NCBI RefSeq assembly: GCF_000255705.1
Contig: NZ_JH636446.1
Location: 1 to 56,381 of the forward strand
Reading direction: 5' to 3'
Source of the DNA: Zavarzinella formosa DSM 19928
Lineage (GTDB): Bacteria; Planctomycetota; Planctomycetia; Gemmatales; Gemmataceae
Length of the DNA: 56,381 nucleotides
In this document: one piece after another, positions 38,809-48,043 of the stretch
How the letters are laid out: each line of letters begins with the position of its first letter
Position numbering within the stretch: position 1 is the stretch's first letter
The notes under the pieces: model-generated
Told to the model about the DNA's origin: nothing
Seen by the model: the letters and a program-made list of their open reading frames with translations, nothing else
Databases searched by the model: none
Made by a program: the position numbers and the translations under genes

Positions 38809-39351
38809 ATGACCGACCAGATCGACCCCACCCAGTGGCTTCGCCGCAACTCGCCCGTCGTCACGCCCGAGCGGCTGGACAAGGGCGACGTTGAATTGGT
38901 GCAGTCGGAACGGGGCGGCTCGCAGGTTCGGTCGTTCAGCAACCCGCTGGACTTCTACCACGCCAAGCGGATCATCACGCCCCAGCAGTTCGACGCCGGC
39001 AACAAGCTGCACCAACTCTGGTACTACGGCGCTGGATCGTCGGGTTACGTCCTGATGCGGTACACCCACACCAAGTCCAATTCCGACGCCGAGGCCGCCG
39101 CCCTGGTCGCCCACGAGTACCGGGAAGCCATGAAGGCCATCCGTGGAGTGCCGCAGAAGCGTGTCGCCTACAACGTCTGCTGCATGGGTGAAACCATTGC
39201 CCAAATGCACGAAGTGAAGGACGAGCGGCTGCGGGGGAAGTCACTCCGTGACCGGGCGGTGAAGGCCATCTCGGCGAGGACGGCGCAGCGGAGGTGCATG
39301 GAGCAGTTGAAAGCAGCCCTTGATGACCTTGCCGATCATTTCGGATACTGA
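38809..39351 (+). CDS. DUF6456-like late regulator candidate
   Basis: 180 residues from ATG 38809 (MTDQIDPTQWLRRNSP...). It contains FHAKRI-type text (FYHAKRIITPQQFDAGNKLH, about 44-63), a region with MKAIRGVPQKRVAYNVCCMG and a C-terminal helix RAVKAISARTAQRRCMEQLK. Proteins of this type precede terminase genes in alphaproteobacterial phages and are thought to be DNA-binding regulators. It is just upstream of the late promoter and terminator. Confidence 0.6.
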   Translation: MTDQIDPTQWLRRNSPVVTPERLDKGDVELVQSERGGSQVRSFSNPLDFYHAKRIITPQQFDAGNKLHQLWYYGAGSSGYVLMRYTHTKSNSDAEAAALVAHEYREAMKAIRGVPQKRVAYNVCCMGETIAQMHEVKDERLRGKSLRDRAVKAISARTAQRRCMEQLKAALDDLADHFGY

Positions 39352-39371
39352 TCCGCATTGATTCTTTATGC

Positions 39372-39398
39372 TTGACGGATCGGCACACGATGTATTAG
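39372..39398 (+). promoter_or_regulatory. Possible late promoter
   Basis: TTGACG (39372-39377) and TATTAG (39393-39398) with a 15-base spacer, shorter than the ideal 17. Located between the DUF6456-like gene and the terminator that precedes the small terminase. Confidence 0.35.
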
Positions 39399-39458
39399 TC
39401 TCGTAGAGAATTCACTTTCTGTCACTTGTTCCAGCTTCATCGCAGTTCACTCCAACTC

Positions 39459-39485
39459 GCCGGCCTTCGGGCTGGCATTTTTTTT
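39459..39485 (+). terminator. Strong terminator directly before the small terminase gene
   Basis: GCCGGCC-TTCG-GGCTGGC (39459-39476, one G-U pair), one A, and eight T (39478-39485). It ends three bases before the small terminase ATG at 39489. A stop here would silence the late genes unless it is overridden, as by an antitermination protein. Confidence 0.8.
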
Positions 39486-39488
39486 GGC

Positions 39489-39938
39489 ATGTCAGACACC
39501 CTCACACCAAAGCAAGAAGCCTTCGCCCAGAAGTACCTAGAAACGGGAAACGCGAGCGAAGCGTACCGCCAGGCGTATGACGCCGATGGCATGAAGCCCG
39601 CGACGATCAACCGCAAGGCGAAAGACCTGCTGGACAACGGCAAGATCGCGGCACGGGTTAACACTTTGAAACAGCGGGCGCTGAAACGCCACGACGTGAC
39701 CTTGGATTCGATCACCACCGAACTGGACGAGGCCCGCGCGATGGCCAGGGAAGACCGGCAGATGACCGCCATGATCTCGGCCAGCATGAGCAAGGCCAAG
39801 TTGCACGGGCTGGTCACCGACAAGTCGGACGTGACCGTCCGCAAGCCCATCGCAGAAATGACGGATGACGAGTTGAATGACGGAATCGCCGAGTACGAGC
39901 GAACTGCGGGAACGATACCTCCGCGCACTGAGGGCTGA
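39489..39938 (+). CDS. Terminase small subunit
   Basis: 149 residues. The Terminase_2/XtmA-type start is evident: LTPKQEAFAQKYLETGNASE followed by AYRQAYDADGMKPATINRKA (about 5-44), a DNA-binding helix-turn-helix. It recognises the packaging site and brings DNA to the large subunit. It overlaps the large subunit gene by about 60 bases. Confidence 0.85.
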   Translation: MSDTLTPKQEAFAQKYLETGNASEAYRQAYDADGMKPATINRKAKDLLDNGKIAARVNTLKQRALKRHDVTLDSITTELDEARAMAREDRQMTAMISASMSKAKLHGLVTDKSDVTVRKPIAEMTDDELNDGIAEYERTAGTIPPRTEG

Positions 39939-41154
39939 ACAACACCGCCGCCTGACCGAGGCCGCGAAGTTCGACTGGCCCAAGCACGCCCGCCCGAATC
40001 AAATTGCTCCTCCCGAGCCGTGGGTGTACTGGCTGATCCTTGCGGGACGAGGCTTCGGCAAGACCCGCACCGGGGCCGAGCAAGTCCGCATCTGGGTGAG
40101 GGATTATCCCTATGTCAACCTGATCGGCGCCACGTCCGACGACGCCCGCGACATTATGATCGAGGGGGAGTCCGGCATTCTCGCCATCTGCCCGCGCGAC
40201 GAACGCCCGAAGTACCTGTCCCAGAAACGCCAGCTTCAATGGCCGAATGGGGCCAAGAGCCTGATCTTCACCGCCGACGAGCCGGAACGCTTGCGCGGCA
40301 AGCAGCACATGAAGCTGTGGGCCGACGAGTTCTGCGCCTGGCGCTACCCGGACGCATGGGACCAGGCCTCGCTGGGGCTTCGCCTCGGCGACAACCCGCA
40401 GGCCATCATCACGACAACGCCCAAGCCGACGAAGGCCCTGAAGGAACTGATCGCCGACTCCGGCACGGTCGTGACCAAGGGCAGCACCTACGAGAACCAG
40501 AAGAACCTCGCGGCGGCCTTCCTGAGCAAGGTCGTCACCAAATACGAGGGCACCCGCCTCGGCCGGCAGGAGTTGAGCGCCGAAATCCTCGACGACAACC
40601 CCGGCGCCCTGTGGCAGCGGAACCGCATTGACGAACTGCGGGTCAAAGAAGCCCCGCCCATGAAGCGGATCGTGGTCGCCATCGACCCCGCCGCCACCAA
40701 GAACGCCAACAGCGACGAGACGGGCATCGTGGTCGCCGGACTGGGGATCGACGGCCACGGCTACGTCCTTGCCGACCTGTCACTCCGGGGCACCCCGGAA
40801 GAATGGGGCCGGGCGGCGGTGTACGGCTACTTGCTTCACAAGGCCGACCGCATCATCGGCGAAACGAACAACGGCGGCGAGATGGTCGAACACGTCATCC
40901 GCACCGTCGAGGCCAAGGCCCCGTTCAAGGCGGTCCACGCCAGCCGGGGCAAGATCACCCGCGCCGAGCCGATCAGCTCGCTGTACGAGCAGGGCAAGTG
41001 CCACCACGTCGGGTCGTTTCCGGCCCTGGAGGACCAGATGTGCGAGTACGACCCCAAGACGGCGAAATACTCGCCCGACCGCATGGACGCGCTGGTCTGG
41101 GCGTTCACCGAACTGTTCAACGGAGCAGGGGAAATCAGAATCAGGAGTTTTTGA
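39877..41154 (+). CDS. terL: Terminase large subunit
   Basis: 425 residues: the packaging motor ATPase and nuclease. Walker A LAGRGFGKTRTGAEQ (about 55-69), Walker B-like MKLWADEFCAW, and a C-terminal RNase H-like nuclease with VVAIDPAATKNANSDETGIV, GETNNGGE and SPDRMDALVWAF. Length is normal for HK97-like phages. It starts inside the end of the small subunit gene, and the portal start follows the stop immediately. Confidence 0.95.
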   Translation: MTESPSTSELRERYLRALRAEQHRRLTEAAKFDWPKHARPNQIAPPEPWVYWLILAGRGFGKTRTGAEQVRIWVRDYPYVNLIGATSDDARDIMIEGESGILAICPRDERPKYLSQKRQLQWPNGAKSLIFTADEPERLRGKQHMKLWADEFCAWRYPDAWDQASLGLRLGDNPQAIITTTPKPTKALKELIADSGTVVTKGSTYENQKNLAAAFLSKVVTKYEGTRLGRQELSAEILDDNPGALWQRNRIDELRVKEAPPMKRIVVAIDPAATKNANSDETGIVVAGLGIDGHGYVLADLSLRGTPEEWGRAAVYGYLLHKADRIIGETNNGGEMVEHVIRTVEAKAPFKAVHASRGKITRAEPISSLYEQGKCHHVGSFPALEDQMCEYDPKTAKYSPDRMDALVWAFTELFNGAGEIRIRSF

Positions 41155-42462
41155 GTGCGGCTATTCGGGAGGAAGACCAAAACAGCCGTCGCGCAGATCG
41201 CCCTGAAGAACGCCTCGTTCATCTACGGCCTGGGCGGGGCAAGGTGGCTGGAACGGCGCTTCGACCTGCTGGCGACCGAAGGGTACGAGAACAACCCCAT
41301 CGTCTACGCCTGCGTCACCAAGCTGGCCAAGTCGGCCGCCTCGGTGGACCTGCAACTGTACAAGAAGGGCAAGGGCGGGCGGCTCACGAAAGTGGACGCC
41401 CACCCGATCCTCGACCTGCTCACCCGCCCCAACGCCATGCAGGGCGGCAAGAAATTCATCGAGACGCTGATTACCCAGTACCTCGTCGGCGGCAACGGCT
41501 ACATCCTCGCCAGCGCCCTCGACCGTAAGACTGGACAACCCGGCGAACTCTGGCTCCTCCCGCCGCAGGAGATGAGCGTCAACGGCACCAAGCGGTCGAT
41601 GATCCCGGCCTCCTACGAGCGCCGCATCGGCAACGAACAGAACATTATCTACCCGGTCAACCCGATCACGGGACACTCGGCCGTGCTGCACCTGAAGACC
41701 GTCAACCTGCTGAACCCCATGCTCGGCCTGCCGCCCTTGGTGGCCGCCGTCTACGGCGTGGACGTGTTCAACTCGGGCATGGCGTGGAACAAGGCCTTGC
41801 TCGACAATTCGGCCAGCCCGTCCGGCGCGTTGATGGTGAAAGCCGCCGACGGGAAGAACGCGGAACTCAGCGACGACCAATACAGCCGCATCAAGGCGCA
41901 ACTCGACGAGAAGATGTCCGGAGCCCGCAACGCCGGGAAGCCGCTCCTGCTCGAAGGCGGCCTGGAATGGGTAAGCATGTCGTTCAACCCGAAGGACATG
42001 GACCACCGCGAGAACATGCTGACGATGGCCCGGTTCATCGCCGGCGTCTACGGCACCCCGCCGCAGTTGGTGAACATCCCCGGCGAATCGACCTACTCGA
42101 ACTATTCCGAGGCCAAGCTGGCGTACTGGTCCGACACCGTCCTGACGCTGCTCGGCTCGATCCTCGAAGACCTGGGCAACTGGCTGACGCCTCTGTACGG
42201 CGACGACCTGTTCCTGTGGTACGACGAGGAAATGCTCCCGGCCTTGGAACCTCGCCGCAAGGAGAAGGGCGACCGCATCAACGCCGCCGGGTACATGACG
42301 ATCAACGAGAAGCGAGAGGCGATGGGGCTGGAGGCGCTGCCAGACGGCGGCGACACGGTGCTGGTGCAAAGCACGCTCGTCCCGCTGGAACTGGCGGGAG
42401 CAATGACCCTGCCCGAGCCGGGAAGCCCGGCAGACAATGGAGGAAACGATGTGGCCGTTTAA
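41155..42462 (+). CDS. HK97-type portal protein
   Basis: 435 residues from GTG 41155, directly after the terminase stop. Family text is clear: NNPIVYACVTKLAKSAASVD, HPILDLLTRPN, LVGGNGYILA and later FIAGVYGTPPQLVNIPGEST. It makes the ring through which DNA enters the head. The C-terminal 35 residues are loosely structured, and the next gene starts within its end. Confidence 0.93.
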   Translation: MRLFGRKTKTAVAQIALKNASFIYGLGGARWLERRFDLLATEGYENNPIVYACVTKLAKSAASVDLQLYKKGKGGRLTKVDAHPILDLLTRPNAMQGGKKFIETLITQYLVGGNGYILASALDRKTGQPGELWLLPPQEMSVNGTKRSMIPASYERRIGNEQNIIYPVNPITGHSAVLHLKTVNLLNPMLGLPPLVAAVYGVDVFNSGMAWNKALLDNSASPSGALMVKAADGKNAELSDDQYSRIKAQLDEKMSGARNAGKPLLLEGGLEWVSMSFNPKDMDHRENMLTMARFIAGVYGTPPQLVNIPGESTYSNYSEAKLAYWSDTVLTLLGSILEDLGNWLTPLYGDDLFLWYDEEMLPALEPRRKEKGDRINAAGYMTINEKREAMGLEALPDGGDTVLVQSTLVPLELAGAMTLPEPGSPADNGGNDVAV

Positions 42463-42691
42463 AAAACCCGATTACGACTTGAGCTTTCAGGACACTGCCG
42501 AATGGCATGAGTTTCTGGCGCTGTTGGCAGCGGTAATGCCCGGCGGCGTGCCAAGAGACATGGTCGGCCTTCGGCACCGTGTTAACAAAATCACGGGGAT
42601 GCAAGTGGCCAATGCCGAAATAATGCACACCGTGGGGCAATGGCTGCCCCGGCTCCGTGAGATTGCAGCAGAGCGTGGTATCGCCGCGTGA
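42449..42691 (+). CDS. Hypothetical head-module protein
   Basis: 80 residues (MWPFKKPDYDLSFQDTAEWH ...) from ATG 42449 with GGAGGAAAC upstream. Helical; no family recognised. It lies between portal and MuF-type genes and overlaps both neighbours. Confidence 0.55.
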   Translation: MWPFKKPDYDLSFQDTAEWHEFLALLAAVMPGGVPRDMVGLRHRVNKITGMQVANAEIMHTVGQWLPRLREIAAERGIAA

Positions 42692-42876
42692 TTACCAAAC
42701 GCGACGGCAACGTCATCCACGCCGACTTCGGCCTGACCGCCCGCCGGGATGAGCCGCTGATTGCCTTCGCCTACGAACTGCTCTACCTCGACGACCACGT
42801 CGCCCTCGGCCGCTTAACCACTCAAATCGGCGACCGCACCATCCGGGCGCACCACGTCTCCGAAGCCGATGAATAA
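42688..42876 (+). CDS. Small hypothetical phage protein
   Basis: 62 residues from GTG 42688 (MITKRDGNVIHADFGLTARR ...). GTGA overlap with the previous stop and an 8-base overlap with the next gene. No family recognised. Confidence 0.5.
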   Translation: MITKRDGNVIHADFGLTARRDEPLIAFAYELLYLDDHVALGRLTTQIGDRTIRAHHVSEADE

Positions 42877-43615
42877 GCGCACGCACCTCCGGGTGTGGAT
42901 CGCGCTGCTGGACCGCTACGAGTTGCTGCTCCGCGTGAACGCCGGGAAGGCCCGCAACGCCTTCCTCAGTCACGCCGCCTACGCCTACCCCACCGCCCAA
43001 TCGCTGCCCACCTACGTGATCGAAGCCCACCGCAAGCGGATCGAGACCGTCCTGACCGCCCACTACCAGAAAGTCATCCCCCACTTCGCGGGCATGGCCC
43101 TGTCGCAGATCAAGTCACGCCGCATCGAAAAGAAGTCCGACACGTTCCAGCGGCTCATGGCCGAGTGGGTCAGCCGGGAAGCCCTGCGCAAGGCCGCCAT
43201 GATCGCCGCCACCGACGCCGAGGCCGTCCGAAGCGCCATCCGGGACGGCTTGGACGAGGGCGACGGCACGGAGGAAATCGGCAGGCGCATCAGGAAGGTA
43301 AGCCAACTGACTAAGGACCGGGCCGGCCTCATCGCCCGCACCGAGACGCACGCCGCCGCCACGTTCGGCAGCATCGAGAGCGTCCGCGTCGCCGAGCAGG
43401 ACCTGGGCGTGCGGATGCTGAAGCAGTGGCTGCCCACGCTGGACAACCGCACCCGCCCGGCACACGCCGCGATGTCAGGCCAACCGCCGATTCCGCTGGA
43501 CGAAAAGTTCATCGTGGACGGGGAGATGATGGACCGGCCCGGCGACCCGAGTGCCAGCCCGGCCAATCTTTTGAACTGCCGATGCGCGCTCATTTATACC
43601 GAAGCAACCGACTGA
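42869..43615 (+). CDS. Head morphogenesis protein, SPP1 gp7/MuF type
   Basis: 248 residues. The C-terminal part shows the MuF domain: ARTETHAAATFGSIESVRVA, LDNRTRPAHAAMSGQPP and ANLLNCRCALIY (about 157-245). Members sit between portal and protease and are packaged with the DNA. The N-terminal half is helical. Confidence 0.88.
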   Translation: MNKRTHLRVWIALLDRYELLLRVNAGKARNAFLSHAAYAYPTAQSLPTYVIEAHRKRIETVLTAHYQKVIPHFAGMALSQIKSRRIEKKSDTFQRLMAEWVSREALRKAAMIAATDAEAVRSAIRDGLDEGDGTEEIGRRIRKVSQLTKDRAGLIARTETHAAATFGSIESVRVAEQDLGVRMLKQWLPTLDNRTRPAHAAMSGQPPIPLDEKFIVDGEMMDRPGDPSASPANLLNCRCALIYTEATD

Positions 43616-43629
43616 CAAGGAAGTCGCTC

Positions 43630-43818
43630 ATGACCATCAAGGACGAAGACCAAGTGCGCGCCTGGTGCGTTGACTACGCCCTGCGCACCAAGCCCGTCAC
43701 GCCCCGCACCAAACCCGAATCTGTCATCGCATACGCCAAGAAGTTCGAGGCCTACATCACGGCCCGCCCCGCCTGCGAGATCACATTGCTCCCCGCCAAG
43801 CGAAAGAATCGCCCATGA
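43630..43818 (+). CDS. Small hypothetical phage protein
   Basis: 62 residues (MTIKDEDQVRAWCVDYALRT ...), AAGGAAG upstream. It looks helical. Overlaps the protease start (ATGA). No family recognised. Confidence 0.55.
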   Translation: MTIKDEDQVRAWCVDYALRTKPVTPRTKPESVIAYAKKFEAYITARPACEITLLPAKRKNRP

Positions 43819-44468
43819 CCCTGGAACAAAAGCACATCGAACTGACCGAGTTCGAGGTCAAGTTCGCCGACAACGGCGTCGCCACCATCGAAGGCTACGC
43901 CTCCACCTTCGGCAACACCGACAACCAGAACGACATCGTCATGCCCGGCGCGTTCAAGGACTCGCTCGCCGCCCGCATGCCCAAGATGCTGTACCAGCAC
44001 GACCAGCACCGCCTCCCCGGCATCTGGGAGCGCGGGGCTGAGGACAGCAAAGGCCTCATCCTCGCCGGGAAGACGCTCAACACCACTTTAGGCCGCGACG
44101 TGGCCGAGGAGGTCCGCAGCGGCGCCATCACCCAGATGAGCATCGGCTACTCGCCCACCAAGGCGAGCTTCGACAAGGCCAAGGGCGTGCGCCGGCTGGA
44201 ACAGGTCAAGCTGTGGGAGACGTCCCTCGTGACGTTCCCGGCCAACGAACAAGCCCTGATTACCCGCGTGAAGGCCGACCGGCCGCAGACCATCCGGGAA
44301 TTAGAGGAATACCTCCGGGAGGGAGGTTTCAGCCAGAAGGACGCGACCACCGTCGCCCTGCACGGCTTCAAAGCGCTTGCGACTCAGGGGGAGCCTGACG
44401 AGGAGATGCTCACGCGACTGGCCGAGCGGCTCGACCGCTTCGCCGCCCACATCAACCCAACCACTTAA
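43815..44468 (+). CDS. Prohead maturation protease, HK97/S78 family
   Basis: 217 residues. Motifs: VATIEGYASTFGNTDNQNDI, MLYQHDQHRLPGIWE (His), and ITQMSIGYSPTKASFDKAKG (Ser region), the S78 pattern. It cleaves the capsid scaffold domain of the next gene. The C-terminal 40 residues are helical. Confidence 0.9.
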   Translation: MTLEQKHIELTEFEVKFADNGVATIEGYASTFGNTDNQNDIVMPGAFKDSLAARMPKMLYQHDQHRLPGIWERGAEDSKGLILAGKTLNTTLGRDVAEEVRSGAITQMSIGYSPTKASFDKAKGVRRLEQVKLWETSLVTFPANEQALITRVKADRPQTIRELEEYLREGGFSQKDATTVALHGFKALATQGEPDEEMLTRLAERLDRFAAHINPTT

Positions 44469-44480
44469 AGGAGCATCCGC

Positions 44481-45740
44481 ATGGACGCACAACTCACCCA
44501 GAAGATGGAGAACGCGATGAACGCGTTCGAGACCTTCAAATCCGACCTGACCCCCAAGCTCGACAAGCTGGACGCCTTCGACGCGGGCAAGCTCGCCACG
44601 CTCGAAAAGGCGATGGGCGACGCCATCGAACTGACCCAGAAGGAAGCCGGGGCCCGCAAGGCGCTGGAAGACCAGGTGAAGGCGATGGAAACCGCCCTGA
44701 GCCGCCCGGCCGCGTCGAACCCCGCCACCGACGAGAAGGCCTTCCGCGCCAAGTCGAAGAAGCTGTTCAACGAGTTCGCCCGCCAGAAGGACGACGCCAA
44801 CAAGCAGTACTTCGACGTGTTCCTGGAGAAGCGCGCCGAAACCGACCCCGAGGTGAAAACCCTCTCGGCCGGCAGTGACCCGAACGGCGGCTACCTGGTG
44901 ATGCCGGAAATGGGCGGGGTCATCCAGACCTACGTCTACGAAAGCTCGCCGATTCGCCAGCTCGCCTCCGTCACCTCCATCGGCACCGACACGCTGGAGT
45001 ACATCCTCGACAACGACGCCAACACGTCCGGCTGGGTCGGCGAACAGACCGCCCGCACCGCGACGGCCACCCCGACGCTCGGCAAGCTGACCATCTACGT
45101 GAACGAACTCTACTCCAACCCGCCCGTCACCCAGAAGCTGCTCGACGACGCGCAGTTCGACGTGGAAGGCTGGCTGTCCCGCAAGGTCGCGGAAGAGTTC
45201 GGCCGCAAGGAGGCGACCGCCTTCGTGTCCGGCAGCGGCGTGAACCAGCCCAAGGGCATCATGAGCTACACCTCCGGCACGACCGTGGCATCCCAGCAGA
45301 TCGAGCAGGTGGTGTCCGGCTCGGCCAGCACCTTCACTTACGACGGGTTGGTCAACCTCCAGAACGCCCTGAAGGAAGAGTACCAGTCCAACGCCTCGTT
45401 CCTGATTCGCCGGGCCAGCAACAGCTACCTGATGCTCATCAAGGACGGCGAGGGCCGCCCCATCTTCAATATGTCGTTCGACAAGAACGTCGGCCTCCAG
45501 CCCACTCTCATGGGCCAGCCGGTGTACTTCGCGGCCGACGTGGCGGCGGTGGCGAGCAACGCCTTGGCGATGGCCTACGGCGACTTCCGCAGGGCCTACC
45601 AGATCGTGGACCGCTCCGGCATCCGCGTGCTGCGCGACCCCTACACGAGCAAGCCGAACGTGCTGTTCTACACCACGAAACGGGTAGGCGGCGCCGTCGT
45701 GAATTTTGAAGCGATCAAGATCGGCAAAATCTCGACGTAA
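44481..45740 (+). CDS. Major capsid protein, HK97 fold
   Basis: 419 residues. An N-terminal coiled-coil scaffold (about 1-125) precedes the mature start near KTLSAGSDPNGGYLVMP. The mature part has the HK97 signatures: SSPIRQLASVTSIGTDTLEY, SNPPVTQKLLDDAQFDVEGW and VSGSGVNQPKGIMSYTSG. The scaffold is expected to be cut by the protease before it. A spacer with a stop-proximal GC-rich stretch follows. Confidence 0.94.
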   Translation: MDAQLTQKMENAMNAFETFKSDLTPKLDKLDAFDAGKLATLEKAMGDAIELTQKEAGARKALEDQVKAMETALSRPAASNPATDEKAFRAKSKKLFNEFARQKDDANKQYFDVFLEKRAETDPEVKTLSAGSDPNGGYLVMPEMGGVIQTYVYESSPIRQLASVTSIGTDTLEYILDNDANTSGWVGEQTARTATATPTLGKLTIYVNELYSNPPVTQKLLDDAQFDVEGWLSRKVAEEFGRKEATAFVSGSGVNQPKGIMSYTSGTTVASQQIEQVVSGSASTFTYDGLVNLQNALKEEYQSNASFLIRRASNSYLMLIKDGEGRPIFNMSFDKNVGLQPTLMGQPVYFAADVAAVASNALAMAYGDFRRAYQIVDRSGIRVLRDPYTSKPNVLFYTTKRVGGAVVNFEAIKIGKIST

Positions 45741-45808
45741 CCACGGCTCAGGTCATTGCCCCGGCGCAAGTCGGGGCATTTCCCCACACATTCAGAAGGA
45801 ATCATCCC

Positions 45809-46237
45809 ATGCGTCAAGACCTACACAACAACATCCAGGTGCTTTCGGTGTTCGACCCGATTGACTTGGGCACCGGCAACACGGCCAAGGTGGGCGAGAT
45901 CATAGACCGCCAGAACGCCAACGCCCTGGAGTTCATCATCCAGACCGGCTCCCTCGCGGACACCGACGCCACCTTCACCGTCCTGGTGGAGGACGGCGAC
46001 GCCTCCGACCTGTCTGGCGGCGCGGCGGTGGACGACACCTACCTTCTCGGCACGGAAGCCGGGGCGTCGTTCATCTTCTCCGACGACAACAAGATCGCCA
46101 AGATCGGCTACATCGGCGACAAGCGCTACGTGCGCCTGACGGTGACGCCGGCCAACAACACGGGCGCGGTCCTGATCTCGGCGTGCGCCATCCTCGGCAG
46201 CCTGCGCGCCGCCCCGAACACGACCCAACTGGCGTAA
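45809..46237 (+). CDS. Structural protein, possible head decoration
   Basis: 142 residues, beta-rich (ALEFIIQTGSLADTDATFTV, KIGYIGDKRYVRLTVTPANN). This fold and place, directly after the capsid gene, are typical of small head-decoration or head-stabilising proteins. The family is unnamed. AAGGAA lies upstream. Confidence 0.6.
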   Translation: MRQDLHNNIQVLSVFDPIDLGTGNTAKVGEIIDRQNANALEFIIQTGSLADTDATFTVLVEDGDASDLSGGAAVDDTYLLGTEAGASFIFSDDNKIAKIGYIGDKRYVRLTVTPANNTGAVLISACAILGSLRAAPNTTQLA

Positions 46238-46291
46238 TTAACCGCGGGGAGGGCTGAAAGGCTCTCCCCGTTCTTTCCCAAGGAGGGGAAC

Positions 46292-46828
46292 ATGGCTTCA
46301 TACACCACAACGATTTACAAGGAAGACGGCGCCCAGACTATTGCCGGAACCCAGACCATCTCCGGCACGCAGAACATTACCGGAACCCGCAAACGGGGCG
46401 GCATCGCCGTTAGTGACGTTGTTTGGGTCGATGTGACCTGCACCGCCACGCTGCTCGACGCCTCCACGGGCACGGGCAAGGTCAACGTCATCGCGGCGGG
46501 CACGGGGGCCAACGCCACCGACCAGTACAAGATTCGCAACATCCGCTTGATCGGCGGCGGCACCAACTTCGGCGCGGGCGGTGACCGCCTGCTCGGCCTG
46601 ACCGACGGCACGACCGTCTGGACGACCGTGGCCAACGCCGACATCGAATCGGCTCCGTCAGCCACGCTGGACTGGGGCAACACCAAAGTCCCGTTCCTGA
46701 CCGGCACCTCCGACACCGCCTCGGTCGCAGGGGCGCAGATTTACTTCCAATACTCCGGCGGAACCCCGGCGACCCCTCACACCACCGGATCGATCAAGTT
46801 CTCGGTGTGCCTTGAGAAGGTCGCCTAA
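46292..46828 (+). CDS. Phage structural protein, beta-rich
   Basis: 178 residues starting MASYTTTIYKEDGAQTIAGT, with a short Thr/Gly repeat (GTQTISGTQNITGT), then beta strands. A head or fibre function is likely from its place between capsid and connector genes. Overlaps the next gene as TAATG. Confidence 0.55.
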   Translation: MASYTTTIYKEDGAQTIAGTQTISGTQNITGTRKRGGIAVSDVVWVDVTCTATLLDASTGTGKVNVIAAGTGANATDQYKIRNIRLIGGGTNFGAGGDRLLGLTDGTTVWTTVANADIESAPSATLDWGNTKVPFLTGTSDTASVAGAQIYFQYSGGTPATPHTTGSIKFSVCLEKVA

Positions 46829-47103
46829 TGCCGGTCGTCGCGACGGACGACTACGGCAGCGCCAGCAGCGGCCTCGTCGCCCCCTACGCGCATGCGGCCG
46901 TCCTCACCAAGAGTGACACGGACGAACTGACCAAGGTGTCCCGCGCCCTCTACGTCGGGGGCACGGGCAACATCAACGTCGTCACCGCCGCCGGGGAAAC
47001 GGTTCTCTTCAGCGCCATCCCCGTGGGGACGCTGCTGCCGATCCGCATCAAGCAACTGCTCAGCACGAACACCACGGCCACGCTTGTCGTGGCGCTGTGG
47101 TAG
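46828..47103 (+). CDS. Phage structural protein
   Basis: 91 residues (MPVVATDDYGSASSGLVAPY ...), all beta with a final IRIKQLLSTNTTATLVVALW. It resembles the small spike-like proteins found after capsid genes. Coupled to the previous gene. Confidence 0.6.
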   Translation: MPVVATDDYGSASSGLVAPYAHAAVLTKSDTDELTKVSRALYVGGTGNINVVTAAGETVLFSAIPVGTLLPIRIKQLLSTNTTATLVVALW

Positions 47104-47116
47104 GAAAGGACTCCGC

Positions 47117-47416
47117 ATGAAACATTACCGCATCCTGAAAGACTTCAACGGCTCGCAGGACGGCCACGACTTCCACAAGTTCATTGCCGGCGCGACCGTC
47201 CCCTTGTCCAACGACTTGGCGGCCATTGCCGTCAAAGAAGGCTGGGCCGAATTGGCGACTCTGGAAGCAATCGTCGCCGAAGTTGTCGGACTCGACGCTC
47301 CCGTTCCGGACGGCAAGCTCAACGAGGTTCTGACGATTAGCCCGGATGACCGCGAGACGAAAATCGTGCCCCCCGAAGAACCCAAGCCCTCCAAGTTCAA
47401 AAAGGGCAAAAAGTAA
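47117..47416 (+). CDS. Hypothetical phage protein
   Basis: 99 residues from ATG 47117 (AAAGGA upstream). The text YRILKDFNGSQDGHDFHKFI suggests a small SH3-like barrel; a helix and a Lys-rich tail follow. Sits between the capsid set and the connector. Confidence 0.55.
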   Translation: MKHYRILKDFNGSQDGHDFHKFIAGATVPLSNDLAAIAVKEGWAELATLEAIVAEVVGLDAPVPDGKLNEVLTISPDDRETKIVPPEEPKPSKFKKGKK

Positions 47417-48043
47417 TTGCGCCGCAGCGTCCGCGTCACCATTCGCCCCGCCGCCGAACCCGTTACGCTGGGCGAGGCCAGGGCTTACGCCAAGATTGAC
47501 GGCACGGACGACGACCCGTTAATCGCCAGCCTCATCACCGCCGCCACCGAAGCGGCCGAGCAGCACCTTCGCCGGGCGATCATCTCGCAGACGCTGACGC
47601 TGACACTCGACCCCCAGCCGAGCGGATGCTACTACAACCTGCCCGCCGGGGTGTACGACCTGCCCGTCTCGGCCCTGTACGGCTCGCTGCCGACGCAGAT
47701 CGAACTGCCCAAAGGCCCGGTGTCCTCCATTACCTCCGTCACCACCTACGACGAAGACGGAAACGCCACGGTCATGTCGGCCAGCGGGTATTTCCTGTCC
47801 GGCGACCGCTTCGCCCTGAAATCCATGTCCGTGTGGCCGGTCAACCTCCGCAGCATGGGGGCCTTGGAGATCGCGTATGTCGCGGGCTTCGGCCCGGCCG
47901 CGAGCGACGTGCCGCAGCCCGTCAAAACCGCCATCCTCATGCACGTCCAGCGCATGTACGACGAGCGCATTGTCTGCGAGATGCCTGAAAGCTGTGCGAC
48001 GCTGCTCCGGCACTACCGCGTGATGGACGGCCTCGGTGCCTAA
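47417..48043 (+). CDS. Head-tail connector (gp6/phiE125 gp8-like)
   Basis: 208 residues from TTG 47417, directly after the previous stop. Family text: EPVTLGEARAYAKIDGTDDD, PLIASLITAATEAAEQHLRR (about 15-54), and IAYVAGFGPAASDVPQPVKT. Such adaptors bind the portal and make the neck of siphoviruses. Confidence 0.85.
   Translation: MRRSVRVTIRPAAEPVTLGEARAYAKIDGTDDDPLIASLITAATEAAEQHLRRAIISQTLTLTLDPQPSGCYYNLPAGVYDLPVSALYGSLPTQIELPKGPVSSITSVTTYDEDGNATVMSASGYFLSGDRFALKSMSVWPVNLRSMGALEIAYVAGFGPAASDVPQPVKTAILMHVQRMYDERIVCEMPESCATLLRHYRVMDGLGA

Noticed and set aside
41161-42369. Minus-strand frame of 402 codons
   Set aside because: Shadow of the portal gene; His/Arg/Gln-rich with no motif.
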